Source of the DNA: Streptomyces anulatus
GTDB lineage: Bacteria > Actinomycetota > Actinomycetes > Streptomycetales > Streptomycetaceae
DNA length: 64,000 nt
Direction of reading: 5' to 3'
Assembly: GCF_014650675.1 (NCBI RefSeq)
Contig: NZ_BMVK01000019.1
Coordinates: forward strand, 62,001 to 126,000
Below the pieces are notes generated by a model. It ran no database searches, was not told where the DNA came from, and saw only the letters and a list, made by a program, of their open reading frames with translations. How positions within the stretch are numbered: the stretch's first letter is position 1; every line of letters begins with the position of its first letter. Shown here one piece after another: positions 43,111 to 51,990 of this stretch. The translations under genes and the position numbers were made by a program.

Positions 43111-44862
43111 TCAGAACTCCCCGGATCGGTCGGTGCGGATACGTTCGAGGAGCAGCAGCGACACCGCGCACACCAGCATCAGAATCGTGCTGAGGGCCAT
43201 CGCCTGCCCGTAGTTGAGCTCCCCGGACCGGCCCAGCAGCCGGGCGACGGCGACCGGCAGGGTCGGGTTGTCGGGCCGCGCGATGAAGACCGTCGCGCCG
43301 AACTCCCCGAGGGAGACGGCGAAGGCGAAGCCGGCGGCCACCAGTACCGCCCGCCGCACCATCGGCAGGTCGACCTCCCGCCAGGCCCGCAGCGGGGAGG
43401 CCCCCAGCACGGCGGCGGCCTCCCGCAGCCGGTCGTCGACCGCGCGCAGCACGGGCAGCATGGTCCGTACGACGAAGGGGACGCCGACCAGGGCCTGCGC
43501 CAGGGGGACCAGGATCCAGGAGGTCCGCAGGTCGAGCGGCGGCTCGTCCAGGGTGATCAGGAAGCCGAAGCCGACGGTGACGGCGGACACCCCGAGCGGC
43601 AGCATCAGCAGCGCGTCGAAGCCGCGGACCAGCCGCCCGGCCCGTCGGGTCAGGGCCGCCGCCGCGAGGCCGCCGACGACGAGAGCGATGAGCGTCGCGA
43701 CGAGCGCGTACCGCAGGGAGTTGCCGACGGCCTCCAGCGGCGGGACCAGGAAGGTGGAGGAGCCGCCGGACCCGGCCGACTGGAGGGCCCGGTAGTAGCC
43801 GAGGCCGTACCCGCCGGATCCGGCGGCTCCATCAGCTCCATCGAAGGAGCGCTCCACCAGCACCCCTAGCGGCAGCAGGATCAGCAGCAGCGCGGTGAGG
43901 AGGACACCGCCGAGCAGTGCCCACTGTCCGGGACCGCGCGGCCGGCGGGAGGTCAAGTCCGGGTCGACGAGCTTCAGCGCCCGCTCCCGGCGGCGTACGG
44001 TCGCGGCGTGCACGGCGAGGATCGCGCCGACTGCGGCGAACTGGACCAGGGTCAGCACGGCGGCCGTCGGCAGGTCCAGCAGTTGCGCGGTCTGCCGGTA
44101 GATCTCCACCTCCAGGGTGGAGTACGCGGGTCCGCCGAGGATCTGCACGACACCGAAGGAGGTGAAGGTGAAGAGGAACACCATCAGCGCGGCGGCGGCG
44201 ACGGCCGGGCCGAGCGCGGGCAGCGTCACCCGGCGGAAGGCGGCGAACCGTCCGGCGCCGAGCACCCGGGCGGCCTCCTCCTGCCGCGGGTCCAGCTGGG
44301 ACCAGAGCCCGCCCACCGTCCGTACGACCACGGCGTAGTTGAAGAAGACGTGGGCCAGGAGGATCGCCCAGACCGTGGTGTCGAGGCGGACGCCCCACAG
44401 TTCGTCGAGGAGCCCGCCCCGGCCCAGCAACGCCAGGAACGCGGTGCCGACGACGACCGTGGGCAGCACGAACGGCACCGTGACGACCGCCCGCAGCAGT
44501 TGCTTGCCGGGGAAGTCGAACCGGGCGAAGACATACGCCCCGGGCAGGGCGATCAGCAGGGTGAGCGCGGTCGAGGCGAGGGCCTGCCAGGTGGTGAACC
44601 AGAGGACGTCGAGGATGTCGGGCCGGGCGAGCACGTCGCCGATCCGCCCGAACTGCCAGTCGCCTCCCGCCTTGAGGCCTCGGCCGACGATCGCGGTCAC
44701 GGGATAGGCGAAGAACAGCCCGAAGAACGCGACGGGCACGGCCATCAGGCCGAGCCGCAGCGCGGCCCCGCGCCGCCCGGGCCCGCGTCGGGTCCGGGCG
44801 GCCTCGGCGGTCTTCGCCCCGGGCTCTACTTCAGGACCAGCGACTGCCACGACTGGATCCAC
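43111..44862 (-). CDS. thiP: Thiamine ABC transporter permease (fused two-domain type)
   Basis: A permease of up to 583 residues with about twelve membrane segments and two ABC permease domains fused in one chain, as in ThiP and FbpB. EAA loops appear as EEAARVLGAGRFAAFRRVTLP and REAAAVLGASPLRAWREVDLP. The GTG at 44862 would overlap thiB by 37 bases; GTG 44850 is another option, so the start is uncertain. A Gly/Ser-rich loop lies near residue 350. It moves thiamine or its phosphates with ThiB and ThiQ. Confidence 0.87.
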   Translation of the reverse strand: MDPVVAVAGPEVEPGAKTAEAARTRRGPGRRGAALRLGLMAVPVAFFGLFFAYPVTAIVGRGLKAGGDWQFGRIGDVLARPDILDVLWFTTWQALASTALTLLIALPGAYVFARFDFPGKQLLRAVVTVPFVLPTVVVGTAFLALLGRGGLLDELWGVRLDTTVWAILLAHVFFNYAVVVRTVGGLWSQLDPRQEEAARVLGAGRFAAFRRVTLPALGPAVAAAALMVFLFTFTSFGVVQILGGPAYSTLEVEIYRQTAQLLDLPTAAVLTLVQFAAVGAILAVHAATVRRRERALKLVDPDLTSRRPRGPGQWALLGGVLLTALLLILLPLGVLVERSFDGADGAAGSGGYGLGYYRALQSAGSGGSSTFLVPPLEAVGNSLRYALVATLIALVVGGLAAAALTRRAGRLVRGFDALLMLPLGVSAVTVGFGFLITLDEPPLDLRTSWILVPLAQALVGVPFVVRTMLPVLRAVDDRLREAAAVLGASPLRAWREVDLPMVRRAVLVAAGFAFAVSLGEFGATVFIARPDNPTLPVAVARLLGRSGELNYGQAMALSTILMLVCAVSLLLLERIRTDRSGEF

Positions 44863-45920
44863 TGCTCACGGTTGGCGGTGATCTTCTCGGGCGCGACGGT
44901 GGGAGGCGTGTCGATCTTCTCGCCGAACTTCGTGAACAGCTCGGGGAGCGTCGCGTCCTTCACGACCGGGTTCACGAACATGTTCAGCGGCATGTCCTCC
45001 TGGAACGTCTTGCTGATCATGAAGTCCAGCAGCGCCTTGCCGCCGGCCTCGTTCTTCGCCCCGGTCAGCAGCCCCGCGTACTCGGTCTGCCGGAAGCAGG
45101 TGCCGGTGGCGACCCCGGTGGGGGCCTCCTTCGGCTGCGGGTCGGCGTAGAGCACCTCGACGGGCGGGCTGGAGGCGTAGCTGACGACGAGCGGCCGGTC
45201 GGCGTTGGCCTTCTTGCCGCCCGCCGAGCCGGAGAACTCCTCGTTGTACGCCTGCTCCCAGCCGTCGACGACCTTGACGCCGTTGGCCTTCAGCTTCTTC
45301 CAGTACGCCTCGTAGCCGTCCTCTCCCTGGGCGGCGATGGTGCCGAGCAGGAAGCCGAGGCCGGGCGAGGAGCTGGCGGCGTTCTCGGTGACGAGGAGGT
45401 TCTTGTACGCGGGCTTCAGCAGATCGTCGAAGGTCTTCGGCGGGGCGAGCTTCTTGTCGGCGAAGTACTTCTTGTCGTAGTTGACGCAGATGTCGCCGGT
45501 GTCGACGGGCGTGACCCGCCTCTTCCCGTCCGTCTGCGTGTCCGCCGCGACCGTGTCCAGACCCTTGGCCTCGTACGCGGTGAACAGGCCGTTGTCGAGG
45601 GCGCGGGAGAGCAGGGTGTTGTCGACGCCGAAGAAGACGTCGCCGCGCGGGGAGCCCTTGGTCAGGATCTCCTGGTTGAGCGCGGCTCCGGCGTCGCCGC
45701 TCTTGAGGATCTCGACCTTGTAGCCGGTCTCCTTCGTGAACGCCTTCAGTACCTTGTCCGAGACGTTGAAGGAGTCGTGGCTGACCAGGGTCACGGTCGT
45801 GGAGCCGGAGCCCTTGGACGCACCGGAGCCCGTGGAGCCGTCGTCTCCGCAGCCCGCGAGCACGGTGACGCCGAAAGCGGCGGCGAGTGCGGTCGCCGCG
45901 TACTTCGTGGTGGTGTTCAT
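44826..45920 (-). CDS. thiB: Thiamine-binding lipoprotein
   Basis: A 364-residue solute-binding protein. The ATG at 45920 follows CAGGAGG and starts a lipoprotein signal peptide (AATALAAAFGVTVLAGC). The mature N-terminus is Gly/Ser-rich, then TVTLVSHDSFNVSDKVLKAF, which is the ThiB signature; DICVNYDKKYF and SPPVEVLYADP are also family-like. It is the first gene of thiBPQ, placed behind a TPP riboswitch, which makes thiamine rather than iron the expected ligand. Confidence 0.92.
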   Translation of the reverse strand: MNTTTKYAATALAAAFGVTVLAGCGDDGSTGSGASKGSGSTTVTLVSHDSFNVSDKVLKAFTKETGYKVEILKSGDAGAALNQEILTKGSPRGDVFFGVDNTLLSRALDNGLFTAYEAKGLDTVAADTQTDGKRRVTPVDTGDICVNYDKKYFADKKLAPPKTFDDLLKPAYKNLLVTENAASSSPGLGFLLGTIAAQGEDGYEAYWKKLKANGVKVVDGWEQAYNEEFSGSAGGKKANADRPLVVSYASSPPVEVLYADPQPKEAPTGVATGTCFRQTEYAGLLTGAKNEAGGKALLDFMISKTFQEDMPLNMFVNPVVKDATLPELFTKFGEKIDTPPTVAPEKITANREQWIQSWQSLVLK

Positions 45921-45955
45921 GTGATTCCTCCTGGAGGTGACCAGGAAGAGACGCG

Positions 45956-45994
45956 GCCCCGCCCGCTGTCCGGCGAACCGGAAGCGGGCAGGGC
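45956..45994 (-). promoter_or_regulatory. Hairpin between TPP aptamer and thiB start (expression platform)
   Basis: A GC-rich imperfect stem of about 16 bp with a loop of about four bases, including TCCGG/CCGGA at its tip, lies between the riboswitch aptamer and the thiB ribosome site. It could act as a terminator or compete with the aptamer. The mechanism cannot be read from sequence alone. Confidence 0.55.
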
Positions 45995-46012
45995 GCAACA
46001 GCTTGAGTAAGG

Positions 46013-46111
46013 TCCGAACTTCCTACCCGGAATGACCCGGGCGAGGTTCAGAGGGTCTGCGGCCAACCTGTCCTTGGTGCCGCACTCTCAGCGCTGTGGC
46101 GCTCCCCTGTC
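46013..46111 (-). ncRNA. TPP riboswitch (THI element)
   Basis: On the minus strand, GACAGGGGAGC opens the element, followed by GCTGAGAGTG, then GACCCTCTGAACCT, CCGGGTCATTCCGG and GTAGGAAG. These are the conserved blocks of the thiamine pyrophosphate aptamer in their normal order. It lies 93 bases before the thiB start. High TPP should reduce thiBPQ expression. A possible -10 (TAGCCT) is at 46137-46142. Confidence 0.95.
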
Positions 46112-46190
46112 GGAATATGAAGTTGATTTCGGGCCCAGGCTACACCGGCGAATTTCGGCCGCCCGTCCGGGAGAGGCTGCGGGACAGTCC

Positions 46191-47297
46191 TCAGCGCTCG
46201 GAGGCCGCCAGCTGCCCGCAGGCCCCGTCGATCTCCTGACCGCGGGTGTCCCGGACGGTGACGGGCACGCCGTGGGCCGCGATGGCCTCGACGAACGCCT
46301 TCTCGTCCTCGGGCCGCGAGGCGGTCCACTTGGAGCCGGGCGTGGGGTTCAGCGGGATCAGGTTGACGTGCACCCGCTTGCCCTTGAGCAGCCGGCCCAG
46401 CCGGTCGCCCCGCCAGGCCTGGTCGTTGATGTCCCGGATCAGGGCGTACTCGATGGAGATCCGGCGGCCGGACTTCTCGGCGTACTCCCAGGCGGCGTCC
46501 AGCACCTCGCGGACGTTCCACCGGGTGTTGACGGGGACCAGCGTGTCGCGCAGTTCGTCGTCCGGGGCGTGCAGCGAGACGGCGAGGCGGCACTTGAAGC
46601 CCTCGTCGGCGAAGCGCAGCATGGCCGGGACGAGGCCCACGGTGGAGACGGTGATCCCGCGCTGCGAGAGACCGAGGCCGTCCGGCTCCGGGTCGGTGAG
46701 GCGGCGGATCGCGCCGACCACGCGGTTGTAGTTGGCGAGCGGCTCGCCCATGCCCATGAAGACGATGTTGGACAGCCGCGCGGGCCCGCCGGGCACCTCG
46801 CCGTCGCGCAGGGCGCGCATGCCGTCGACGATCTGGTGCACGATCTCGGCGGTCGACAGGTTGCGGTCGAGGCCGGCCTGCCCGGTGGCGCAGAACGGGC
46901 AGTTCATTCCGCAGCCGGCCTGCGAGGAGATGCACATCGTGACGCGATCCGGGTAGCGCATCAGGACGGACTCGACGAGCGTCCCGTCGTGCAGCTTCCA
47001 CAGGGTCTTGCGCGTGGTGTCGTCGTCGCAGCTGATGTGCCGCATCACGGACATCAGATCGGGGAAGAGCGCCTCGGCGAGCTTCTCCCTCGACCCGGCC
47101 GGGATGTTCGTCCACTCGGCCGGGTCGTGCGCGTACCGCGCGAAGTAGTGCTGCGAGAGCTGCTGGGCGCGGAACGGCTTCTCACCGGTCGCGGCGACCG
47201 CTTCCTTGCGCTCGGCGGGCGTGAGGTCGGCGATGTGCCGCGGCGGCTTCTTGGATCCGCGGGGCGCGACGAAAGTGAGTTCTCCGGGCTTAGGCAT
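46191..47297 (-). CDS. rlmN: 23S rRNA (adenine2503-C2)-methyltransferase
   Basis: A 368-residue radical SAM enzyme that methylates A2503 of 23S rRNA and A37 of some tRNAs. The iron-sulphur motif CGMNCPFC lies near residue 126, preceded by CISSQAG. Other family segments are FMGMGEPLANYNRV, RGITVSTVGLVP and LAVSLHAPDDELR. VTVRDTRGQEIDGACGQL near the end holds the second conserved Cys. The ATG at 47297 begins MPKPGELTF. It follows cdsA after a hairpin. Confidence 0.95.
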   Translation of the reverse strand: MPKPGELTFVAPRGSKKPPRHIADLTPAERKEAVAATGEKPFRAQQLSQHYFARYAHDPAEWTNIPAGSREKLAEALFPDLMSVMRHISCDDDTTRKTLWKLHDGTLVESVLMRYPDRVTMCISSQAGCGMNCPFCATGQAGLDRNLSTAEIVHQIVDGMRALRDGEVPGGPARLSNIVFMGMGEPLANYNRVVGAIRRLTDPEPDGLGLSQRGITVSTVGLVPAMLRFADEGFKCRLAVSLHAPDDELRDTLVPVNTRWNVREVLDAAWEYAEKSGRRISIEYALIRDINDQAWRGDRLGRLLKGKRVHVNLIPLNPTPGSKWTASRPEDEKAFVEAIAAHGVPVTVRDTRGQEIDGACGQLAASER

Positions 47298-47324
47298 GGT
47301 TCATCCAGTGTCGCAGACAGACGG

Positions 47325-47361
47325 GTGAGGGCCCGCCGCCCTGTGGACGACGGACCCTCAC
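47325..47361 (-). terminator. Hairpin between cdsA and rlmN
   Basis: Arms GTGAGGGCCCG (47325-47335) and CGGACCCTCAC (47351-47361) pair with one mismatch around a 15-base loop, 45 bases past the cdsA stop and before rlmN. Confidence 0.6.
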
Positions 47362-47406
47362 TCGTGAAACGTGCAGGTGGGACGGGGTGTCGGGACGCCG
47401 AGGCGG

Positions 47407-48492
47407 TCAGCCGGAGCCGACGAACAGCACCAGCAGCAGCCAGACGACCGGCGCGGTCGGCAGCAGCGAGTCCAGCCGGTCCATGATGCCGCCGTGGCCG
47501 GGGAGCAGGGTGCCCATGTCCTTGATCCCGAGGTCCCGCTTGATCATGGACTCGCCCAGGTCGCCGAGGGTGGCGCTGGCCGCGACCGCGAGGCCGAGCA
47601 GCAGGCCCTGCCACCAGGCGCCGTCGTCGATCAGGAACTCCATGCACAGCGCGCCGGCGACCATCGCGAAGGCGACCGCGCCCAGTAGTCCCTCGCGGGT
47701 CTTGCCGGGGCTGATGCGCGGGGCGAGCTTGTGCGTGCCGAAGCGCCAGCCGACCGCGTACGCCCCCGTGTCGCTGACCACGGTGAGGATGAGGAAGGTC
47801 AGGACCCGCCACGACCCGTCGTCCGCCGTCAGCATCAGGGCGACGAAGGTGGCCAGGAAGGGGACGTAGAACGCCGCGAAGACCCCGGCCGTGACGTCCT
47901 TGAGATACCCGTCCGGCGGCTCGGTCATACGCCACACCAGCACCGCGAGGGCGGTCAGGGCCATCGCGATCCAGGCCCCCTCGGGCCCCCGCGCGTAGCC
48001 GGCGATGACCATCGCGGCTCCGCCGACGGCCAGCGGCACCAGGGGCGCCTTGATGCCCTTGCGTTCCTGGAGGCGGGTGGTCAGCTCCCAGAGGCCGACG
48101 ACGACGGCGGCCACTATCACGCCGATGAAAGCGGCCTTCACGATGAACAGCGAGACGCCGATGACGGCGCCGAGACCCACGCCCACCCCTATGGCGGCGC
48201 GCAGATCACGCCCCGCGCGCTTCTTCTGCGGCGGGGGCGGCAGCGGGGTGGACATGGGCTCCTGCGGCTTCTCGTCACGGAACAGGGGGCCGCTGACGTG
48301 AGCGGCATCCCTGTCCCGGTCGTCGCGGCTCTGTGCGTCTCTACCTGCGTCGGGAACGTCCGGCACGTTGGGCATGGGCCGAGTCTGCTGGGCGCCATGC
48401 ACATCGTGGGCAGGACCCGCCGGGGCAGCCCTCATCTCGGGCGTGCCCCAGTAACCGGCTCCTTGCGGGGCACCCCAGGTAGAGTCGTTCAT
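47407..48492 (-). CDS. cdsA: Phosphatidate cytidylyltransferase
   Basis: A 361-residue membrane enzyme that makes CDP-diacylglycerol from phosphatidic acid and CTP, the precursor of all phospholipids. The first 95 residues are a hydrophilic Pro/Asp-rich extension. About eight membrane segments follow. The C-terminal signature SATLGDLGESMIKRDLGIKD and LPGHGGIMDRLDS is diagnostic. The ATG at 48492 overlaps the frr stop by one base (TGATG). Confidence 0.95.
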   Translation of the reverse strand: MNDSTWGAPQGAGYWGTPEMRAAPAGPAHDVHGAQQTRPMPNVPDVPDAGRDAQSRDDRDRDAAHVSGPLFRDEKPQEPMSTPLPPPPQKKRAGRDLRAAIGVGVGLGAVIGVSLFIVKAAFIGVIVAAVVVGLWELTTRLQERKGIKAPLVPLAVGGAAMVIAGYARGPEGAWIAMALTALAVLVWRMTEPPDGYLKDVTAGVFAAFYVPFLATFVALMLTADDGSWRVLTFLILTVVSDTGAYAVGWRFGTHKLAPRISPGKTREGLLGAVAFAMVAGALCMEFLIDDGAWWQGLLLGLAVAASATLGDLGESMIKRDLGIKDMGTLLPGHGGIMDRLDSLLPTAPVVWLLLVLFVGSG

Positions 48493-49049
48493 CAGACTTC
48501 GAGCAGCTCGGCTTCCTTGTGCTTGAGCAGCTCGTCCACCTGCGCGACGTACTTCGCGGTGGTGTCGTCGAGCTCCTTCTCGGCGCGGCGCACCTCGTCC
48601 TCGCCGGACTCCTTGTCCTTGACGAGCTTGTCGAGGGTCTCCTTGGCCTTGCGGCGGATGGAGCGGATCGAGATCTTGGAGTCCTCGGCCTTGGTCTTGG
48701 CGACCTTGATGTACTCCTTGCGGCGGTCCTGGGTGAGCTCGGGGAAGGTCACCCGGATGATATTGCCGTCGTTGCTCGGGTTGACGCCGAGGTCGGAGTC
48801 GCGGATCGCCTGCTCGATGTTGCGCAGCGCGGTCTTGTCGAACGGCGTCACGACGGCCATCCGCGCCTCGGGAACCGAGAACGAGGCCAGCTGGTTGATC
48901 GGGGTCAGCGCGCCGTAGTAGTCGGCGACGATCTTGTTGAACATCGCCGGGTGCGCGCGGCCGGTACGGATCGCGGCGAAGTCCTCTTTCGCGACGACAA
49001 CGGCCTTCTCCATCTTCTCCTCGGCCTCGAGGAGGATTTCTTCGATCAC
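48492..49049 (-). CDS. frr: Ribosome recycling factor
   Basis: A 185-residue factor that splits post-termination ribosomes with EF-G. The sequence from MEKAVVVAKEDFAAIRTGRAHP through LKHKEAELLEV is full length for the family. GTG 49049 is preferred over GTG 49052 because AGGAG then sits six bases away and the length becomes the usual 185. It is translationally coupled to cdsA. Confidence 0.95.
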   Translation of the reverse strand: MIEEILLEAEEKMEKAVVVAKEDFAAIRTGRAHPAMFNKIVADYYGALTPINQLASFSVPEARMAVVTPFDKTALRNIEQAIRDSDLGVNPSNDGNIIRVTFPELTQDRRKEYIKVAKTKAEDSKISIRSIRRKAKETLDKLVKDKESGEDEVRRAEKELDDTTAKYVAQVDELLKHKEAELLEV

Positions 49050-49171
49050 CACGTGCTCCTGCGTGTCTTGGGTGGGCCCGGCGTCGTCATCGCCTGGCCC
49101 TGCGGGTCCTGCGTCGCGTCCTCACCTGCACGGTGTCCGACCGGCAGGCCGTTGTCCATCCTGGGGGGCCG

Positions 49172-49948
49172 TCAGGCCCGAGTGCTCGCGTCGCTCACAA
49201 GCGTGCCGATCTTCTCACCCTTGACCGCGCGAGCGATATTGCCCTCGGTGGTCAGCTCGAAGACGAGGATCGGGAGCTGGTTGTCACGGCAGAGCGTGAT
49301 GGCGGTGGCGTCGGCGATCTTCAGATCGCGGGTGATCACCTCGCCGTACTCCAGTGCGTCGAACTTCACCGCGTCGGGGTTGGTCTTCGGGTCGGAGTCG
49401 TAGACCCCGTCCACGCCGTTCTTCCCCATGAGCAGCGCCTCGGCGTCGATCTCCAGGGCGCGCTGGGCGGCGGTGGTGTCGGTGGAGAAGTACGGCATGC
49501 CCATACCGGCACCGAAGATCACCACGCGCCCCTTCTCCAGGTGCCGTACGGCGCGGAGCGGGATGTACGGCTCGGCGACCTGGCCCATGGTGATGGCGGT
49601 CTGGACGCGTGAGTCGATGCCTTCCTTCTCCAGGAAGTCCTGGAGTGCCAGGCAGTTCATGACGGTGCCGAGCATGCCCATGTAGTCGGACCGGGCCCGG
49701 TCCATGCCGCGCTGCTGGAGCTCGGCGCCACGGAAGAAGTTGCCTCCCCCGATGACCACCGCGATCTGGGCGCCGTCGCGTACGACGGCGGCGATCTCGC
49801 GGGCGATGGTGTGCACGACGTCGGGGTCGACGCCGAGTCCGCCGCCACCGGCGAAGGCCTCGCCGGAGAGCTTCAGCATGAAGCGCCCGGAACCCTTGTC
49901 GTCGTCGCCCTTGCCGTCGGCCTGAATGGCGTCCGCGCCCTTGTCCAT
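49172..49948 (-). CDS. pyrH: UMP kinase
   Basis: A 258-residue amino-acid-kinase-fold enzyme that phosphorylates UMP. RFMLKLSGEAFAGG is the nucleotide-binding start, GGGNFFRG the glycine loop, and FSTDTTAAQRALEI the UMP site. The ATG at 49948 has GAGGAG upstream; the extra 15-residue acidic N-terminus (MDKGADAIQADGKGD) is an extension over Escherichia coli PyrH. It lies 122 bases upstream of frr. Confidence 0.95.
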   Translation of the reverse strand: MDKGADAIQADGKGDDDKGSGRFMLKLSGEAFAGGGGLGVDPDVVHTIAREIAAVVRDGAQIAVVIGGGNFFRGAELQQRGMDRARSDYMGMLGTVMNCLALQDFLEKEGIDSRVQTAITMGQVAEPYIPLRAVRHLEKGRVVIFGAGMGMPYFSTDTTAAQRALEIDAEALLMGKNGVDGVYDSDPKTNPDAVKFDALEYGEVITRDLKIADATAITLCRDNQLPILVFELTTEGNIARAVKGEKIGTLVSDASTRA

Positions 49949-49976
49949 GGAAATTCTCCTCGTGCACATACGAAGA

Positions 49977-50021
49977 AGGCCATTGCCGGTGGGTCTGGTG
50001 TCCCTACAGCGGCAATGGCCT
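49977..50021 (-). terminator. Hairpin between tsf and pyrH
   Basis: A 12-bp perfect stem (AGGCCATTGCCG and complement) with a 21-base loop lies 89 bases beyond the tsf stop. It may end or attenuate the rpsB-tsf transcript. Confidence 0.7.
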
Positions 50022-50109
50022 CCTCGTCAGATCTGCGGTCGTCCGGCGTGGGTGCGGCCGTCGACTGCACCAGACCTTATCGGGTTCGGTGCTGTTCGCC
50101 CGGACGGAC

Positions 50110-50946
50110 TCAGATGCCGACCTTGATGCGCGAGAAGCGCTTCAGGGTGACACCGGCCTCGTCCAGGACCTTCTGGACCGACTTCTTGGCGTCCAGCGCG
50201 TACGGCTGGCCCAGGAGAGTGGCCTCCTTGAAGAAGCCGTTGACCCGACCCTCGACGATCTTCGGGAGCGCGGCCTCGGGCTTGCCCTCGGCGCGCGTGG
50301 TCTCCTCGGCGACGCGGCGCTCGGCCTCGACGACCTCGGCCGGGACGTCCTCACGGGACAGGTACTTCGGGGCGAAGGCGGCGATGTGCTGCGCGATGCC
50401 CTTGGCCAGCTCGGCGTCGGCCTTGTCCAGCTCGACCAGAACACCGATCTGCGGGGGCAGGTCGGGCATGGTGCGGTGCATGTACACACCGACGTAGGCG
50501 CCGGTGAACTGCGCGAAGCGGTCCAGGACGATCTTCTCGCCGAGGTTGGCGTTGGCCTCGTCGACGTACGCCTGGACGGTCTTGCCGGCCTCGATCTCGG
50601 AGGCGAGCAGCGCCTCGATGTCGGCCGGGGAGGTCGCGGCGACGTGAGCGGCGAGGGTGTTGGCGACGGCCTGGAACTTCTCGCCCTTGGCGACGAAGTC
50701 CGTCTCGCACTTCAGCTCGAGGAGGACGCCGGACGTCTGGTCCTCGGAGATGAGGGAGACGACGGCACCGTTCTCGGCAGAACGGCCCTCGCGCTTGGCG
50801 ACGCCCTTCTGGCCCTTGATACGGAGCGCCTCGACGGCCTTGTCGACGTTGCCGTCGGCCTCGTCGAGCGCCTTCTTGCAGTCCATCATGCCGGCGCCGG
50901 TGAGCTCGCGGAGCTTCTTGACGTCAGCGGCGGTGTAGTTCGCCAT
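50110..50946 (-). CDS. tsf: Elongation factor Ts
   Basis: A 278-residue nucleotide exchange factor for EF-Tu. VKKLRELTGAGMMDCKKAL is the UBA-like N-terminus. CETDFVAKGEKFQ holds the TDFV contact to EF-Tu. MANYTAADV starts at ATG 50946. It lies 99 bases downstream of rpsB, separated by a hairpin. Confidence 0.97.
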   Translation of the reverse strand: MANYTAADVKKLRELTGAGMMDCKKALDEADGNVDKAVEALRIKGQKGVAKREGRSAENGAVVSLISEDQTSGVLLELKCETDFVAKGEKFQAVANTLAAHVAATSPADIEALLASEIEAGKTVQAYVDEANANLGEKIVLDRFAQFTGAYVGVYMHRTMPDLPPQIGVLVELDKADAELAKGIAQHIAAFAPKYLSREDVPAEVVEAERRVAEETTRAEGKPEAALPKIVEGRVNGFFKEATLLGQPYALDAKKSVQKVLDEAGVTLKRFSRIKVGI

Positions 50947-50989
50947 GAGTCTGTATGTCTCTCTCGAAGTCTGAAAGATCTACGGGTGA

Positions 50990-51027
50990 ACGGCGGGGGC
51001 GACGCTTGTGGCGTCGGCCCCCGCCGT
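50990..51027 (-). terminator. Hairpin between rpsB and tsf
   Basis: A 16-bp GC-rich stem with one bulged base and a loop of about five bases starts 19 bases past the rpsB stop. Partial termination here would set the S2 to EF-Ts ratio. Confidence 0.7.
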
Positions 51028-51045
51028 CAGCAGCCGTGACGGGTG

Positions 51046-51990
51046 TCAGGCCTGCTCGGCGTCCGCGTCGGCGGCCGGGGCCTCGGCGGCGGCCGGAGCC
51101 TCGACAGCGGCCTCGGCCTCGGCGACGGCCTCGGCCGGCTTCTCGGCGTCGGCGACCTTCTCGGTCTCGGCGGAGGTCTGGACCTCGGCGGCAGCCGCGG
51201 TCTCGTCCTTCTTGTCGCCCTCGAGCAGGTCGCGCTCCCACTCGGCGAGGGGCTCGCCGGCGGCCTTCTCGCCCGGCTTCGAGTCACCGGTGGCGGCACC
51301 GGAACGGGCGATGAGGCCCTCGGCGACGGCGTCGGCGATCACGCGGGTGAGCAGGGTGACGGAGCGGATCGCGTCGTCGTTGCCCGGAATCTTGTAGTCG
51401 ACCTCGTCGGGGTCGCAGTTGGTGTCGAGGATCGCGACGACCGGGATGTGGAGCTTGCGCGCCTCACCGACGGCGATGTGCTCCTTCTTGGTGTCGACGA
51501 TCCAGACGGCGCTGGGCACCTTCTGCATCTCGCGGATACCACCGAGGGTCTTCTCCAGCTTGGCCTTCTCGCGCGAGAGGACCAGGAGCTCCTTCTTGGT
51601 GAGGCCGGAGGCGGCCACGTCCTCGAAGTCGATGAGCTCGAGCTCCTTCAGACGCTGAAGGCGCTTGTAGACGGTGGAGAAGTTGGTGAGCATGCCACCG
51701 AGCCAACGCTGGTTGACGTACGGCATGCCGACGCGCGTCGCCTGCTCGGCGATGGCTTCCTGGGCCTGCTTCTTCGTACCCACGAACATGATGGAGCCGC
51801 CGTGGGCGACGGTCTCCTTGACGAACTCGTAGGCGCGGTCGATGTACGACAGCGACTGGAGCAGGTCGATGATGTAGATGCCGTTGCGCTCGGTGAAGAT
51901 GAAGCGCTTCATCTTCGGGTTCCAGCGACGGGTCTGGTGACCGAAGTGGACGCCGCTTTCCAGCAGCTCCCGCATCGTGACGACGGCCAT
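51046..51990 (-). CDS. rpsB: 30S ribosomal protein S2
   Basis: A 314-residue ribosomal protein. MRELLESGVHFGHQTRRWNP, MFVGTKKQAQEAI and VPVVAILDTNCDPDEVDYKIPGND are canonical S2 segments. The last 65 residues are an Ala/Glu/Val low-complexity acidic tail, which explains the length over the usual 240-260. The ATG at 51990 follows a 322-base intergenic region with repeats and a hairpin. Confidence 0.97.
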   Translation of the reverse strand: MAVVTMRELLESGVHFGHQTRRWNPKMKRFIFTERNGIYIIDLLQSLSYIDRAYEFVKETVAHGGSIMFVGTKKQAQEAIAEQATRVGMPYVNQRWLGGMLTNFSTVYKRLQRLKELELIDFEDVAASGLTKKELLVLSREKAKLEKTLGGIREMQKVPSAVWIVDTKKEHIAVGEARKLHIPVVAILDTNCDPDEVDYKIPGNDDAIRSVTLLTRVIADAVAEGLIARSGAATGDSKPGEKAAGEPLAEWERDLLEGDKKDETAAAAEVQTSAETEKVADAEKPAEAVAEAEAAVEAPAAAEAPAADADAEQA

